Shown: positions 33,373 to 47,900, numbered from the stretch's first letter. The stretch is DNA of 57,918 bases from Penium margaritaceum (GCA_023375785.1 SZWC01006714.1:79002-136919); one strand, 5' to 3'. The notes: generated by a model not told the origin, from the letters alone. Numbers and translations are program-made.

Positions 33373-36300
33373 TTGCGTCCTAGTTGTGCCCTAGCTGTAT
33401 TGTAATTGCGCCCGACTTGTGCACTACTTGCGCCCTAGTTGCGCCCTAGTTGCGCCCTACTCCGCCCTAGTTGCACCCATCTTGTGCCCTAGTTACGGAA
33501 TCCTTGCGACCTAGTTGAGCCCTAATAGTGCCTTAGTTGAGAACTAGCTATACTCTAGTTGGACCCTAGTTGCGTCCTAGTTGAGTCCTAGTTAAGCACT
33601 ACTTGCGCCCTACTTATACCTTAGTTGCGCCTCACTTGGGCACTAGCTACATCCTAGTTTCTCCCTACTTGCGTCCTACTTCCGCCCTAGTTGCACCCTA
33701 GTTGGGCCCTAAGTTCCACGTGCTTACACCCTATTTGCGCCCTAGTTCTGCCCTAGCTACGCCCTAGTTGTGCCGTACTTGCACCCTAATTGCGCCCTAC
33801 TTGCACTTTGCTTGCGCCTTACTTGTGCCCTAGCTGCGCCCTAGTTGCACCTTCCTTGCGCCCTACTTGTGCCCTTGTTGTGCCCTAGTTGTGCCCCAGT
33901 TATGTCCTCCTTGCGCCCTTCTAGGGCCCTACTTGTGCCCTAGTTGTGATTTCATTGTGCCCTATTTGCACCCTACTTGGGCCCTAGTTGTGCCCTAGTT
34001 GCGCCTTAGTTGGGCGCTAGGTACGCCCTAGTAGCACCGTAGTTACGTCCTGGTTACACCATAGTTATTCCCTACTTGCGTCCTACTTGCATCCTAGTTG
34101 CGCCCTACATGTGTTGTAGTTGCGCTCTACTTGTGCCCTAGTCGCACTAGTTGCGCCCTAGTTGCGCCTCAAATGGGCCCTAGCTACGTCCTAGTAACAC
34201 CAAAGTTGTACCTCTATTGCACCCTAGTTCAGTCCTACTTGCACCCCATTTGCGTCCTAGTTGTGCCCTAGTTGCGCCTTATTTGTGCCCTACTTTCGCC
34301 CTTCTTGAGCCCTAGTTACACCCTAGTTGCACCCTACTTGTACCCTATTTGTACCCTACTTGCGCCTAGTTACGCCTTAGTTTCACCCTAGTTGAACCCT
34401 CCTTGTGTCCTATTTACACCCTAGTTGTGTCCTAGTTGCACCCTAGTTGTGCCCTAGTTGCTCCCTTGTTGCGCCCTAGTTGCGCCCTACTTGCACCCTA
34501 CTTCCGCTCTAGTTGTGCCATACTTGTGCCCTAGTTGCGCACTTGTTGCGCCTTAGTTGGACACTATCTATGCCCAAGTTGTGGCCTATTTGTGCCGTAT
34601 TTACGCTCTAATTGCACCCTACTTATGTCCTACTTGCGCCCTAGTTGTGCCCTCATTGTGCCCTTGTTGCACCCTACTTGCACATTACTTGTGCCCTAGT
34701 TAATCCCTAGTTACGCCCTAGTTGCAGCCTACTTGCACCCTACTTGCGCCCTACTTGCACCATAGTTAGGCTCTACTTGCATCCTAGTTGCACCCCACTT
34801 GCATCCTACTTGCGCCCTACTTGTGCCCTAGTTGTGCCCTTGTTGTGCCATAGTTGCACCCTACGTGCACCCTAGTTGTGTTTTAGTTGCTCCCTAGTTG
34901 CGCCCTAGTTGCCCCCTAGTTCCACAATAGTTGCGCCCTAGTTGCACCCTAGTTGTGCCCTACTTATGCCCTTCTTGCGCCCTACTTGCGCCCTAGTTAC
35001 GCCTTGGTTTCGCCTGAGTTGGGCACCATCTATGCCCTTGTTGCATCCTATTTGTGTCCTAGATGCGCCTTAGTTGGGCAATTGCTACGTCCTAGTTGCG
35101 CCCTACTCGCGCCCTACTTGCACCAAATTTGCGCCCTAGTTGCGTCCTAGTTGCGCCCCACTTGCACCCAAGTTGCAACAAAGTTGTGCCCTAGTTACGC
35201 CCTAGTTGCGTCCTAGTTGTGCCCTAGTTGCGCCCTAGTTGCGTCCTAGCTGCGCCTTTCTTGCGTCCTACTTGCGCCCTGGTTGCGCACTACATGTTCC
35301 CTAGTTACGCACTACTTGCACCCTTGTTGGGCCATATCTACACCCTAGTTGTGCCCTAGTTGTAACCTATTTACGTCCTACTTGCGCCCTTATTGTGCCC
35401 TACTTGTGCCCTTCTTGCGCCCTAGTTATGCCTTAGTTGGAAACAAACTACCCCGTAGTTGCGTCATAGTTGCACCCTTGTTGCACCACCATTGCGCCCT
35501 ACTTGCGCCGTATTTGCGTCTAAGTTGCGGCCTACTTCCGCCCTACTTCTTCCCTACTTTCCCCCTAGTTACGCCCAAGGTGCACCCTAGTTGTGTCCTA
35601 GTTGCGCCATTGTTGGGCACTAGCCAGGCCTGAGTTGCGCCCAAGTTGCGCTTTAGTTGTGTCATAGTTGTGACCTATTTTTGCTCTAGTTGCGCCCTAC
35701 TTGCATCCTAGTTACGCCCTACTTGCACCTTAGTTGCACCCTAGTTGCGTCCTAGTAACACCCTATTTCTGCCCTAGTTGCCCCCTAGCTGCGCCCTAGT
35801 TGCGCCCTAGTTGCGCCCTAGTTGCGTCGCAGTCGGGCACTAGCTACGCCCTATTTGTGCCCAAGTTGTGCCCTAGTTTTTCCCTTCTTGTGCCCTACTT
35901 GCACCCTAGTTGTGCCCCATTTGTACCCTAGTTACGCCCGACTTGCTCCTCAGGTTCCGTCCTAGTTGCGCCTTAGTTGGACACTAACTACCTCCTAGTT
36001 GTGCCCTAGTTACACCCTAGTTCCTCTATTGTTGTGCCCTACTTACAACCTACTTAAGCCCTAGTTGCACCCTACTTGTGCCCTAGTTGCACCCTAGTCG
36101 CGTCTTAGTTGTACCCTACTTGCTCCCTAGTTGCACCCTACTTGCGCCCTATTTGCGCACTAGTTGCACCCTAGTTGCGCCTTATCTGTGCCCTACTTGC
36201 GTATCAATTGCGCCCTAGTTATGCCCTATTTACGCCCGAATTGTGTCCTACTTGGTTCCTATTTGTGCCCTAGTTGTGCCCTTTTTTTTTCCCTGTTTGC

Positions 36301-38468
36301 GACCTACTTGCACCCTAGTTGCGCCCTACCTGCGCCGTACTAGCGCCCTAGTTCCGACTTAGTTGGGCACTAGCTATGTCGTTGTTGTGCCATAGTTATG
36401 CCCTAGTTGTGCCATGGTTGTACCCTATTTGCGCCCTACTTGGGTCCTAGTTATGTCCTACTTGTACCCTAGTTGCGCCCTACTTACGTCCTACATGCAC
36501 GCTACTTGTGCCCTAGTTGCGCCGTACTTGCATCCTTGTTGTGCCCCAATTGCGCCCTAGATGCGCCCGACTTGTGCTCTAGTTTTTCCCTACTTCTACC
36601 CTTCTTGTGCCCTATTTGTACCATACTTGTGCCGTAGTTGTACCCGAGATGCGCCCTAGTTGCGGCCTAGAAGCACCTCAGTTTGACACTAGCTACCTCC
36701 TTGTTGCACCCTATTTGCACCGTAGTTGCACCTTAGTTGCGCCATACTTGCGCCCTACATGTGCCCAAGTTTTACCCTATTTGTGCTCTATTTGTACCGT
36801 AGTTACATCCTACTTGCGCCCTAGTTGTGCCCTAGTTGTGTGCTATTTGTGCACTACTTGCGCACAGTTGCATCCTCGTTGCACCGTAGTTGCGTCTTGG
36901 TTGCACCCTAATTGCGTCCTAGTTGTCCCCTACTTGCGCCCTAGTTGCGCCCTAGTTACGCCTCAATTAGGCACTAGCTACGCCCTCATTGCGCCCTAGT
37001 TGCACCCTAGTTATGCCGTACTTCCGCCCTATTTACACCCTAGTTATGCCCTAGTTGCGTTGTTCTTGGACCCTTCTTTCGCCCTGGGTGTGCCTTAGGT
37101 GCAACCTAGTTGCACCCTACTTGCACCCTACTTGTGTCCTACCTGATGACGCCCTAGTTGCGCCCAACTTACACCCTACTCGCACCCTACTTGCACCTCA
37201 CTTGCGCCCCAGTTGCACCCTAGTTGTACCCTTGTTGTGCCTTACTTGCGCCCTACTTACGTCCTTGTTGAGCCCTTGTTACGTCCTACTTGCGCACTAT
37301 TTGGGGCCTATCTGCGCCCTAGTTGTGCCTTAGTTGTGCCCTCTTTGTCCCCTCCTTGCGCCCTTGTTGCGCCCTAGTTTGGAACCTACTTTCCCCCTGG
37401 TTGTGCCATAGTGATGCCCTAGTTGCGCCATACATGCATCCTGCTTGCCTCCTAGTTGCGGGCTCGTCGCGCCCTAGTTGCACCCTACTTGTGCCCTAGT
37501 TGCGCCCTAGTTGGGCACTAGTTGCTTCCTACTTGCGCCCTAGCTGCGCCCTAATTACAATCTAGTTGTACCCTAGTTGCGCCATACATTGCACCCTAGT
37601 TGAAACCTAGTCATGCCCTAGTTGCGCCTCATTTGGGCACTAGCTAAGCCCTGTTTTCACAATAGCTGTGCTTTAGTTGGGGCCTAGTTTTGCCCTACTT
37701 GCGCCCTACTTGCGCCCTAATAGCACCTTACTAGAGCCCTAGTTGTGCCCGACATGGGCCCTGGTTGTACCCTAGTAGCGCCTCAGTTGGACACTAGCTA
37801 CGCCCTAGTTGTGTCTTATTCACGCTCTATTTGCACCGCTGTTGTACCCTACTTGCGCCCTTCTTACACCCTGGTTACGCCCTAGTTGTGTTCTAGTTGC
37901 GTCCTACTTGCGCCCTAGTCACGCCGTAGTTGTGCCCTAGTTGCGTCCTAGTTGCCTCCTACTTGTGTCCTTCTGGTGCCCTACTTGCACCCTAGTTGCG
38001 TCCCCGTTGCGTCCCAGTTGTGTCCTAGTTGTGCCCTTGTTGCGCCCCACTTGCATCCTACTAGTGCCCTAGTTACATCCTACTTGCACCCTAGTTAGAT
38101 CCCAGTTGTGTCCTAGTTACGCCCTAGTTGCACCCTAGTTGCGCCCTATTTGTACCCTTCTTGCACCATGCTTACACCCTACGTGTGCCTTAGTTGCGCC
38201 CTAGTTGCAACCTAGTTCCGCCCTACTTGGGCCCTGCTTGCACCATAGTTTCACTCTAGTTACACCCTTGTTGCCCTAATTGTGCCCTACTTGTACCCTA
38301 GTTGCACCCTACTTGCACGGTAGTCGTGCCCTAGTTGCGCCTCACTTGGGCACTAGCTATGCCCTAGTTGCACCTTGTTTACACCCTAGTTCCACCCTAC
38401 TTGTGGCCTACTTGCGCCGTACTTGCACCCTACTTGCGCCCTAGTTGGGCCCTAGTTGCGCCTCAGTT

Positions 38469-38546
38469 GAGCACTAGCTACCCTCTGCTTGCATCCTAGT
38501 TGCGCCTTACTTGAGCACTAGCTACCCTCTACTTGCATCCTAGTTG
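38469..38546 (+). repeat. 44-bp tandem duplication (4 units) containing the dimer
   Basis: GAGCACTAGCTACCCTCT starts at 38469 and again at 38513, followed both times by a CTTGCATCCTAGTTG unit pair, with one difference (G or A) between them. It places two copies of the dimer only four units apart. Confidence 0.9.
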
Positions 38547-38975
38547 TGCCCTAGCTGCCCCCTTGTTTCACCATAGTTGCGCCCTACTTACTCCCTAGTT
38601 TTGTCCTAGTTGCATTCTAGTTGCGTACTAGTTACAACCTTGGTACACCCTATTTACACTCTAGTTGCGCATTAGTTGTGCCCAAGTTGCCAACTACTTG
38701 TGCCCTAGTTGTGTACTACTTGCACCCTAGTTGCACCCTACTTGCGCCTTTGTTGCACCCTACTTGCACCCTACTTGCGCCCTAGTTGCGTCCTAGTTGC
38801 ACCCTAGTTGTGCCCTAGTTACGCCCTACTTGTGCCAAAGATGCGTCCTACTTGGGCCCTAGTCACGCCCCAGTTGCGCCTCAGTTGGGCACTAGCTACG
38901 CCCTACTTCCGCCCTAGTTGTGCCTTAGTTGCGCCCTAGTTGCGCCCTGCTTGCGCCCTTCTTGCCCCTTACTTG

Positions 38976-38981
38976 AGGGAA
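38976..38981 (+). repeat. 6-bp in-place inversion of a unit core
   Basis: The unit reads ACTTG-AGGGAA-AGTTG where ACTTG-TTCCCT-AGTTG would be an ordinary variant. AGGGAA is the exact reverse complement of TTCCCT, and the unit length of 11 is kept. Confidence 0.6.
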
Positions 38982-41900
38982 AGTTGAACCTTACTTGTGC
39001 CCTAGTTCTTCCCTAGTTACACCCTGATTGTACAATACTTGAGCCCTACTTGTGCCATACTTCTGTCATAGTTGCGCCCTAGTTGCACCCTAGTTGCACC
39101 CTAATTGTCCCCTTCTTATGTCCTAGTTACACTCTACTTGAGCACGAGTTGTGCCCTAGCCGGCCTCAAATGGGCACTAGCTGCGCCTTAGTTGCGCCCT
39201 AGTTGCATCCTAGTTGTGCCTTACTTGTGACCAATTTGTGCCCTAGTTGCGCCCTACTTGTGCCCTGGTTGTGCCCGACTTGCGCCCTAGTTGCACCATA
39301 GTTACACCTCACTAAAGCACTAGCTAAGTCCTGGTTTTGCCCTTGTTGCGCCCTACGTGCACCTTACTTGCGCCATACTTGCGCCCTAGTTGCACCCTAG
39401 TTGTGCCATCATTGAGCCCTACTTCTGTCCTACTTGCGCCCTAGTTGTGCCGTAGTTGCGTCCTAGGTACACCCTACATGCGCCCTATTTGAGACCTAGT
39501 TGCGCCCTAGTTGTACCCTAGTTACACCCTAGTTGCGCCCTACTTGTGCCCTCCTTGCACACTACTTCTGCCCTACTTACGCCCTAGCTATGGCATAGTT
39601 TCACCCAGTTGCACCATAGTTGTACTCTAGATGCACCATACTTGTGCCCTACTTGCGCCCTGTTTGTGCCCTAAGAAAACCCTACTTGTGCCCAACTTTT
39701 GCCCTAGTTGAGCCCTAGTAGTGCCTCAGCTTGGAACTAGCTATGCTGTAGTTATGCCCTAGTTGCACCCTAGTTGTGCACTACTTGTGCCCTCCTTGCG
39801 CCCTAGGTATTCCATACTCGTGCCCTAATTGTGCTCTAATTTTGTCCTACTTGTGCCATAGTTGGGCCCTTGTTACACCCTGCTTGCGCCCTAGTTGTGC
39901 CCTAGTTACTCAATAGTTCCATCCTACTTGCACCCTAGCTACGCTCTAGTTGTGCCCTAGTTAAACCTTACTTGCGCCCTTCTTGCAACCTACATGCACC
40001 CTAGTCGAGTGCTAGTAGTGTCCTAGTTACGCACAACTTCCATCCTACTTGGGCCGTAGTTGCGCCCTAGTTGCACCCTTGTTGCCCCTACTTGCATCTT
40101 ACGTTCACCCAAGTTGCACCTTTGTTTAGCACTAGCTACGCCCTAGTTGTACAATACTTACACCCTAGTTGTGCCATAGTTGCACCCTACTTGCACCCTA
40201 CTTGCGTCCTTGTTACGCCCTACTTGCACCCTAGTTACACCCTAGTTGCACCCTAGTTGCGCCCTAGTTGCGCCTTAGTTACGGCCTAGTTTCCCCCTAG
40301 TTGCACATTAGCTTGGCACTAGCTACACCCAAGTTGCACCCTAGTTGTGCCCTAGATGCACCCTTATTGCGCCCTACTTGCGCCCTACTTGCGTCCTAGT
40401 TGTGCCCTTCTTGAGCCCTAGTTGTGCTCTAGTTGCAGCCTAGTTACACCTTGCTTATACCCTGGTTGCAGCTTTGTTGCATGCTAGTTGCGCCCTGGGT
40501 GCGCACTACTTGCGCCCTAGTTGCACCCTACTTGCACCCTAGTTGCGCCTTAGTTGCATGTCACTTGGGCATTAGCTACACCCTACTTTTTCCCTACTTT
40601 CGCCCTACTTGTGCCCTAGTTACACCCTACTTGAGCCTAGTTGTGCCCACCTTACGCCCTAGTTGCGCCCTGGTTACGCCTCCTTTGGACACGAGATACG
40701 CCCTAGTTGCGCCCTAGTTGCACCCTAGTTGTACCCTAGTTGCATCCTACTTGCGCCCCACTTGCGCCCTTGTTGCGCCCTTGTTGCGTCTTAGTTGTTC
40801 CCAACTTGCACCCTAGTTGCGCTCTAGTTACGCCCTAGTTACACCCTTGTTACGTCCTCCTCGCTTCCTACTTGCGCCCTACTTGCGCCATACTTGTGCC
40901 CTAGTTGGACCCTACTTACAACCTAGTTGCACTCTCCTTGCACCCTTCTTGCATTGTACTCATCCCCTAGTTCTGCCGTAGTTGTGCCCTAGTTACACCC
41001 TACTTACTCCCTACTTGCGCCCTAGTTGCGCCCTTATTCCGGCCTAGTTGTGCCATGTTTTTGTCCTACTCGTGTCCTACTTGCATCCTAGTTGCGCCCT
41101 AGTTGCACCCTAGTTGTGCCCAAACTACGCTGTACTTGTGCCCTAGTTGTACCCTACTTGCGCCCTAATTGTGGCCTAGTTGCCCCTCATTTAGGTACTA
41201 GTTATGCCCTAGTTGCGCCCTAGTTGCATTCTAGTTGCGCCCTACTTACACCCTACTTGCGCCCTAGATGTGCCCTACTTGCATTTTAGTTGCGCCTGAC
41301 TTGCGACCTACTTGCTCCCGATTTGCACCTCAGTTTGGTACTAGCTACATCCTAGTTGCGCCCTTGTTGCGCTCTAGTTGCACCCTACTTGCGTCCTAGT
41401 TGTGCCGTAGCAACGCCCTACTTACACCTTACATGAGCCCTACTTGAGACCTAGTTGCGCCCTAATTGTACCCTAGGTTCACCCTACTTGCGCCCTACTT
41501 GTGGCCTACTTGCACCCTACTTGCACCCTAGTTTTGCCCTAGTTTTGCCCCAGTTCCACCATATGTGCACCCTACTTATGCCCTAATTGAGCCCTACTTG
41601 CGCCCTAGTTGCTGCCTACCTACACCCCACTTGCACCCTACTTGCATTTCAGTTGTGCCCTATTGTGTCCTAGTTGCATCCTACTTGCATCCCACTTGCG
41701 TCCTAGATGCGCCCAAGTTGTGCCCTAGTTGCATCCTAGTTGTGCCCTACTTGCGCCCTAGTTGCGCCCTACTTGTGCCTAAGTTGCGCCCTAGTTTCAC
41801 CTCAGTTGGACACTAGCTACGCCCTAGTTGTGCCCTAGTTAGACCCTAGTTGCCCCCTAGTTGCACCCTACTTGTACCCTACTTGTACCCTAGTTGCGCC

Positions 41901-44900
41901 CAACTTGCTCCCTAGTTGCGTCCTACTTGTGTCCTAGTTGTGTCCTAGTTGCGCCTCAGTTGGGCACTAGCTACGCCCTAGATGTACCCTAGACATGCCC
42001 TAGTTGCACCCTAGTTGGGCCCTAGTTACATCCTAGTTGCTCTCTAGTTGTGCCCTAACTGCATCCTAGTTGCGTCCTAGTTGCACCCTACTTCCACCCT
42101 AGTTGCAACCTAGTTTCGTCTTAGTTGCACCCTACTTGCGTCCTACTTGGACCCTAGTTTTTCCCTAGCTACACCCTAGTTGCACCCTTGTTCCGCCCTT
42201 CTTATGCCATACTTGCACCCTATTTACGCCTTTGTTGCGCCCTACTTGCGACCTACCTAGGCCATACTTTCACCCTGGTTGCGCCCTAATTGCGCCTTAG
42301 TTGCACCCTGCTTGCGCCCTAGGTGCGCCCTACTTGAACCCTTGCTCCACCAAAGAAGTGCCTTAGTTTAGCAATAGGTACGCCATAGTTCTTCCCTAGT
42401 TGCGCCATAGTTGTACTTTAGTTGCACCATACTTGTGCCCTACTTGCGCCCTAGTTACGCCCTACTTAAACCATAGTTACGTCCAATGTTTTCCCTAGTT
42501 CCATCCTAGCTACGCCCTAGTTGAACCCTAGTTGTGCTTCTATCAAGAACTAGCTTCACCCCACTTGAGCCCTAGTTGCACCCTAGTTGCTCGCTAGTTG
42601 TGCACTACTTTCACCGTAGTTCCGCCCTAGTTGCGCCATACTTTCGCCCTCGTTGCACTCTGGCTATGCCCTAGTTGCACCCTAGTAACTCCCTTGTTGC
42701 GCCTCAGTTGGACACGAACTACGCCCTATTTGCGCCCTGGTTGCACCCTAGTTGTGTCCTAGAAGCACCCTAATTACACCCTTCTTGCACCCTAGTTGCA
42801 TCCTATTTGTCCCCAAGTTGCGCCCTAGTTGCTCCCTAGTTGCATCTCAGTTGGGCACTAGCTACATCCCTAGTTGTGTCCTATTTACGCCCTAGTTATA
42901 CCCTAGTTGCATCCTAGTTGCGCCCTAGTTGCACCCTAGTTGCACCCTACTTGCGCTAGAGTTGTGCCCTAGTTGTACCCTACTTGCGCCCTACTTGCGC
43001 CCTAGTTGTACCCTAGGTGCACCCTAGTGGCGCCTTACTTATGCCCTACTTGCGCCCTCGTTGTTCCCTAGTTGTACCCTGCTTACACCTTACGTGTGCC
43101 TTACTTGCGCCCTAGTTAAACCCTAGTTGTGTCCTAATTGCGCCCCAGTTACACCCTACTTTCACCCTACTTGTATCCTAGTTGCGTCTTAGTTGTGCAC
43201 TGGATGTCCCCTACTTGCGCACTATCTACATCCAAGTTGTGTCCTAGTTGTGTCCTAGTTGCACTCTAGTTTTGCCCTAGTTGTGCCCTACTTACGCCCT
43301 ACTTGCACTCTACTTCCACCCTACTTGTGCCCAAGTTGTGCCCTCGTTGCACGCTTGTTGCACCCTACTTGCACCCTACTTTCGTTCAACTTACGCCCTA
43401 GTTGCACCCTACTTGCTTCCTAGTTGCGCGTCAGTTGGGCACAAGCTACGCCCAAGTTGCGCCTTAGTTTTTGCCTTACTTGGGTCCTACTTGCACCTTA
43501 GTTGCGCCCTAGTTATGCTCTAGTTGTGCCCTACTCACACCCTAGTCGCGCCCTGGTTTTGCCCTTGTTGCACCCTAGTTGCACCCTACTTTCACCCTAC
43601 TTGTACCATATTTGCGCCCTAGTTGCACCCTAGATGTGTCATTCTTGCACCCTAGTTGTTTCCTAGTTGTGCCCTAGTTGTGCCCTTCTTGTGCCCTACA
43701 TGCGCCCAACATGCCCACTACTTGCGTCCTAGTTGCGCCCTACTTGCGCCCTACTTGCATCCTACTTGTGTCCTACTAGCGCCCTAGCTACGCCCTAGAA
43801 GCGCACTAGTTGTAACCTAGTTGTGCCCTATTTACATCCTAGTTGTGCCCTCCTTGTGCCCTACTTGCTCCCTACTTCTTCTCTACATGTCCCTAGATAC
43901 ACCCTCGTTGCGTCCGAGTTACGCATTACTTGCACTGTACTTGCACCTTACTTGCACCTTAGTTGCGCCTTAGTTGTGCCCTGGTTACGCACTACTTGCG
44001 CCCTAGTTGGGCACTAGCTATGCCCTACTTGTGGCATTGTTTTGCCCTAGTTGTGCCATAGTTTTACCCTACTTGTACCCTACTTGTGTCTCAGTTGCGC
44101 ACTATTTGCGCCCTAGTTGCGTCCTACTTGCGCCCTAGTTGCGTGCTAGTTTTGCCCTAGTTGTGCCCTAGTTGTGCCTCAGTTAGACACTCGCTGCGGC
44201 CAAGTTACGCCCTTGTTGTGCTCTAGATGCGCCGTAATTGTGCCCTACTTGCACCTTACTTACACCCTAGTTGCGCCTTACTTGCGCGCTATTTGTGCCC
44301 TAGTTGCGCCCTAGTTGTGTCCTTGTTGCACCCTAGTTGCACCCTAGTTACGTCCTGCTTTTTCCCTGGTTACACCGTACTTGCACCATAGTTATGCCCA
44401 GGTTGTGTCTCATTTGGGCACTAGATCGCCCTGTTAGCGCCCTAGTTGCACCTTGGTTACACCCTAGTTTCTACCCTACTTTCGCCCTACTTGTGCCCTA
44501 GGTTTTCCCTGCTTGTGCCCTAGTTCTGCCCAACTTGCACGCTAGTGTGCCCTAGTTACGCCTAATTTGGACAATGTTTTTTTCTAGTTACGCCCTAGTT
44601 GTGCTCTAGTTGCATAGAAGTTGTGCCCTAGTTGCGCCCTACGTACAACCTAGTTGCACCCTAGTTGCATCCTAGTTGCGTCCTACTGGCATTCTAGTTG
44701 CACCCTAGTTGCACCCTAGTTCCGCCATAGTTACACTGTAGTTGCTCCCTAATTGCGTCCTACTTGCGTCCTAGTGACGCCCTACTTGGGCCCTACTTGT
44801 GCCCTAGTTGCATCGTAGTTGTGTCCTAGTTGTACCATGTTTCTGCCCTACTTGTGCCCTACTTGCATCCCAGTTGCACCCTATGTGTGCCCTAATTGCG

Positions 44901-47900
44901 CACTACTTGTGTCCAAGTTGCACCCTACCTGCACCCTAGTTGCGTCCATGTTTCGCCTCATTTGGACACTAGCTACGCCATAGTTGCACCGTAGTTGCGT
45001 TCTAGTTACGCCCTACTTGGGCTCCACTTGTGCCCTAGTTGCGACCTACTAGCGCCCTAGTTATGCCAACTTGCGCCCTAGTTGGGCCCTAGTTGTGCCC
45101 TAGTTGCACCCTTGCTATGCCCTAGGTGGACCCTTCTTGCACCCTACTTGCCCCCTAGTTGAGCCCTACTTCCGTCCTACTTGCACCCTAGTTGCGCCCT
45201 AGTTGTGCCCTAGTTAAGTCCTACATGCACCCTTCTTGAGACCTAGTTGCGCCCTAGTTGTACCCCAATTGTGCCCTAGTTGTGCCATACTTGTGCCCTA
45301 CTTGCACCCTACTTGCTCCCTAGTTGCACCCTAGTTGCGCCCTAGGTGCGCCCTACTTTCACCCTACTTGTGCCCTAGTTGTGTCCTAGTTGCGCCCTAG
45401 TTACGCACTAGTTGCTCCCTAGTTGCGCCCTAGTTGGGCCCTAGTTACGCCTCAAATGGGTACTATCTACGCCCTAGTTGCACCTTAGTTGCACTATAGT
45501 TTTACCCTAGTTACGTCCTACTTGTACCCTACTTGTACCCTACTTGTACCCTACTTGCGCCCTAATTGCACCCTAGTTTCCCCCTACTTGCACCCTACTT
45601 GCGCCCTAGTTGCTCCCTAGTTACACCCTACTTGCCCCCCACTTGCCCCCAACTTGCGCCCTACTTGCGCCCTAGTTGCGTCCTAGGTGTGCCTTACTTG
45701 TGCCCTACTTGTGCCCTACTTACGCTCTAGTTGCGTCCTGATTGCGCCCTAGTTATGCCCTAGTTGTGTCGCTTTTACTCATTATTTGCACTGTAGTTGC
45801 GCCCTATTTGCGCACTAGACTCGCCCTAGTTGCAACTTAGTTGGGCAGTAGCTACGCCCTAGTTGCCTCCTCGTTTCACCCTTGTTGAATCCTAGTCGCA
45901 CCCTAGTTGCCCCCCCACTTGCACCCTTCTTGAGCCCTTCTTGCGCCCTAGTTGTGCCCTACTTGGGTCCTAGTTGCGCCCTAGTTATGCCCTAGTTACG
46001 CCCTTGTTACACCCTAGTCGTGCCCTAGTTGGGCCCTAATTGTGCCCTACTTGCGTCCTACTTGCATCCTAGTTGCACCTTACTTGCGCCCTAGTTGCGC
46101 CCTAGTTGTCTCTCAGTCAAATAATAGCTACGCCATAGTTCGGCCCTAGTTGCGCCCTAGTTGCACACTACTTGCGCAGTTCTTGCACCCTAGTTACGCC
46201 CTAATTGTGCCCTAGTTACGCCCTAGTTACGTCTTAGTTGGGGACTAGCTGCGCCCTAGGTACGTCTTAGTTGTACCCTAGTTGGGTTCCTCATTGTGTC
46301 CTACTTACACCCTATTCACACCCTACTTGCGCCCTACTTGTACCCTAGTTGTGCCCTCATTGTGTCCTACTTGCACCCTACTTGCACCCTTCTTGTGCCC
46401 CACTTACGTTTTAGTTGCGCCCTAGGTGTGCCCTACTTGCGCCCTCCTTCAACCCTTGTTACGCCCTATATTCACCCTAGTTACGCCCTACTAACGCCCT
46501 TCTTGCACCCTCGTTGCGCCCTAGTTGCGCCCTAGTTGTGCCCTTCTTGAACCTTACTTGGACCCTACCTGCACCCTACTTACGTCCTCCTTGCGCCCTA
46601 GCTTCGTCCTACTTCCGCCCTAGTTGCACCCTAGTTGCGCCCTCGTTGCATCCTTGTTGAGCTTTCGTTCCACCCTAGTTACACCCTAGTTGCACCCTAG
46701 TTGCACCCTATTTACACCTTAGATGCGCCCAACTTACGTCCTAGTTGCGTTCTTTGTTGCGCCCTAGTTGCACCCTAGTTGTGTCATACTTCTATCCAAC
46801 TTACGCCCTACTTGCGGCCTAGATGTGCCCTAGTTGCGCCCTAATTGTGCCCTAGTTACACCCTAGTTGTGCCACAGTTGGGCACTAGCTACACCCTAGT
46901 TACACCCTAGTTGCACCCTAGTTACGCCCTAGTTGTGCCCTACTTATGCCCTACTTGCACCCTACTTGCGCCCTAGTTGCGCCCTAGTTGTGCCCTAGTT
47001 GCTCCTCTGTTGGGCACTAGCCACACCATAGCTGCGACCTGGCTACACCCTAGTTGTACCCTACTTGGGCCTTAGCAGCGCCCTTGTTGTACCCTATTTG
47101 TGCCTTACTTTCATACTCCTTGCGTCCTACTTGCGCCGTAGTTCACCCGAATTACGCCCTAGTTTCGCCCTACTTGTGCCATTCTTGTGCCCTACTTATG
47201 CCTTTGTTTCGCCCTACCTACACCCTAGTTCTGCCCTATATGCACCCTATTTGCGCCCTACTTGCGCCCTAGTTGCGCCCTCGTTACGTCTTCCTTGTAC
47301 CCTACTTGAGCCCTACTTGCGCCCTAGCTGTGCCCTAGGTGCGCCCTAGTTGCACCCTTCGTGTGTCCTCGTTGCGTCCTACTTGCGCCGAAGTTCCACA
47401 AGAATTACGCCTCAATTAGACACATGCCCTAGTTGTGCCCTTGTTGCACCCTAGTTGCGCCCTGGTTTCGCCTTACTTGAACACTACTTGTGCCCTTGTT
47501 GTGACCTACTTGCTCCCTAGTTACACTCTACTTACACCCTAGGTTCATCCTAGTTGTGCCTCAATTGGGCACTAGCTATGCCCTAGTTGCCACCTAGTTG
47601 CACCCTAGTTGCGCCCTAGTTGTGCCCTACTTGTGCCCTACTTGCACCATACTTGCGCCCTCGTTATGCCCTAGTTACACCATGCTTGCGCCCTACTTTG
47701 GCCCTAGTTGTGCCCTTGTCGTGCCCTCGTTGCACCCTAGTTGCACCATAGTTGTGCCTAAGTTTAGCACTAGCTACCTTAAAGTTGCACCCTAGTTGAG
47801 CTTTAGTTGTACCCTAGTTGCACCTCATTTGCGTCCTTCTTGCGACCCAGTTGTGCCCTTCTTGCACTCTAGTTATGCCCTACTACGGCCCTAGTTTGGC

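Noticed and set aside
36282..36290. Run of nine Ts as a possible terminator or insertion scar
   Set aside because: It is a single homopolymer within an otherwise normal unit series, with no target duplication or hairpin around it.
36607..36999. Longest open frame in the satellite (130 codons), a Cys/Pro/Leu-rich 11-residue repeat
   Set aside because: It follows from the 11-bp unit with CTAC in every third unit. All three plus frames give the same peptide repeat elsewhere, and there is no distinct start context or domain. I treat all open frames in the array in the same way.
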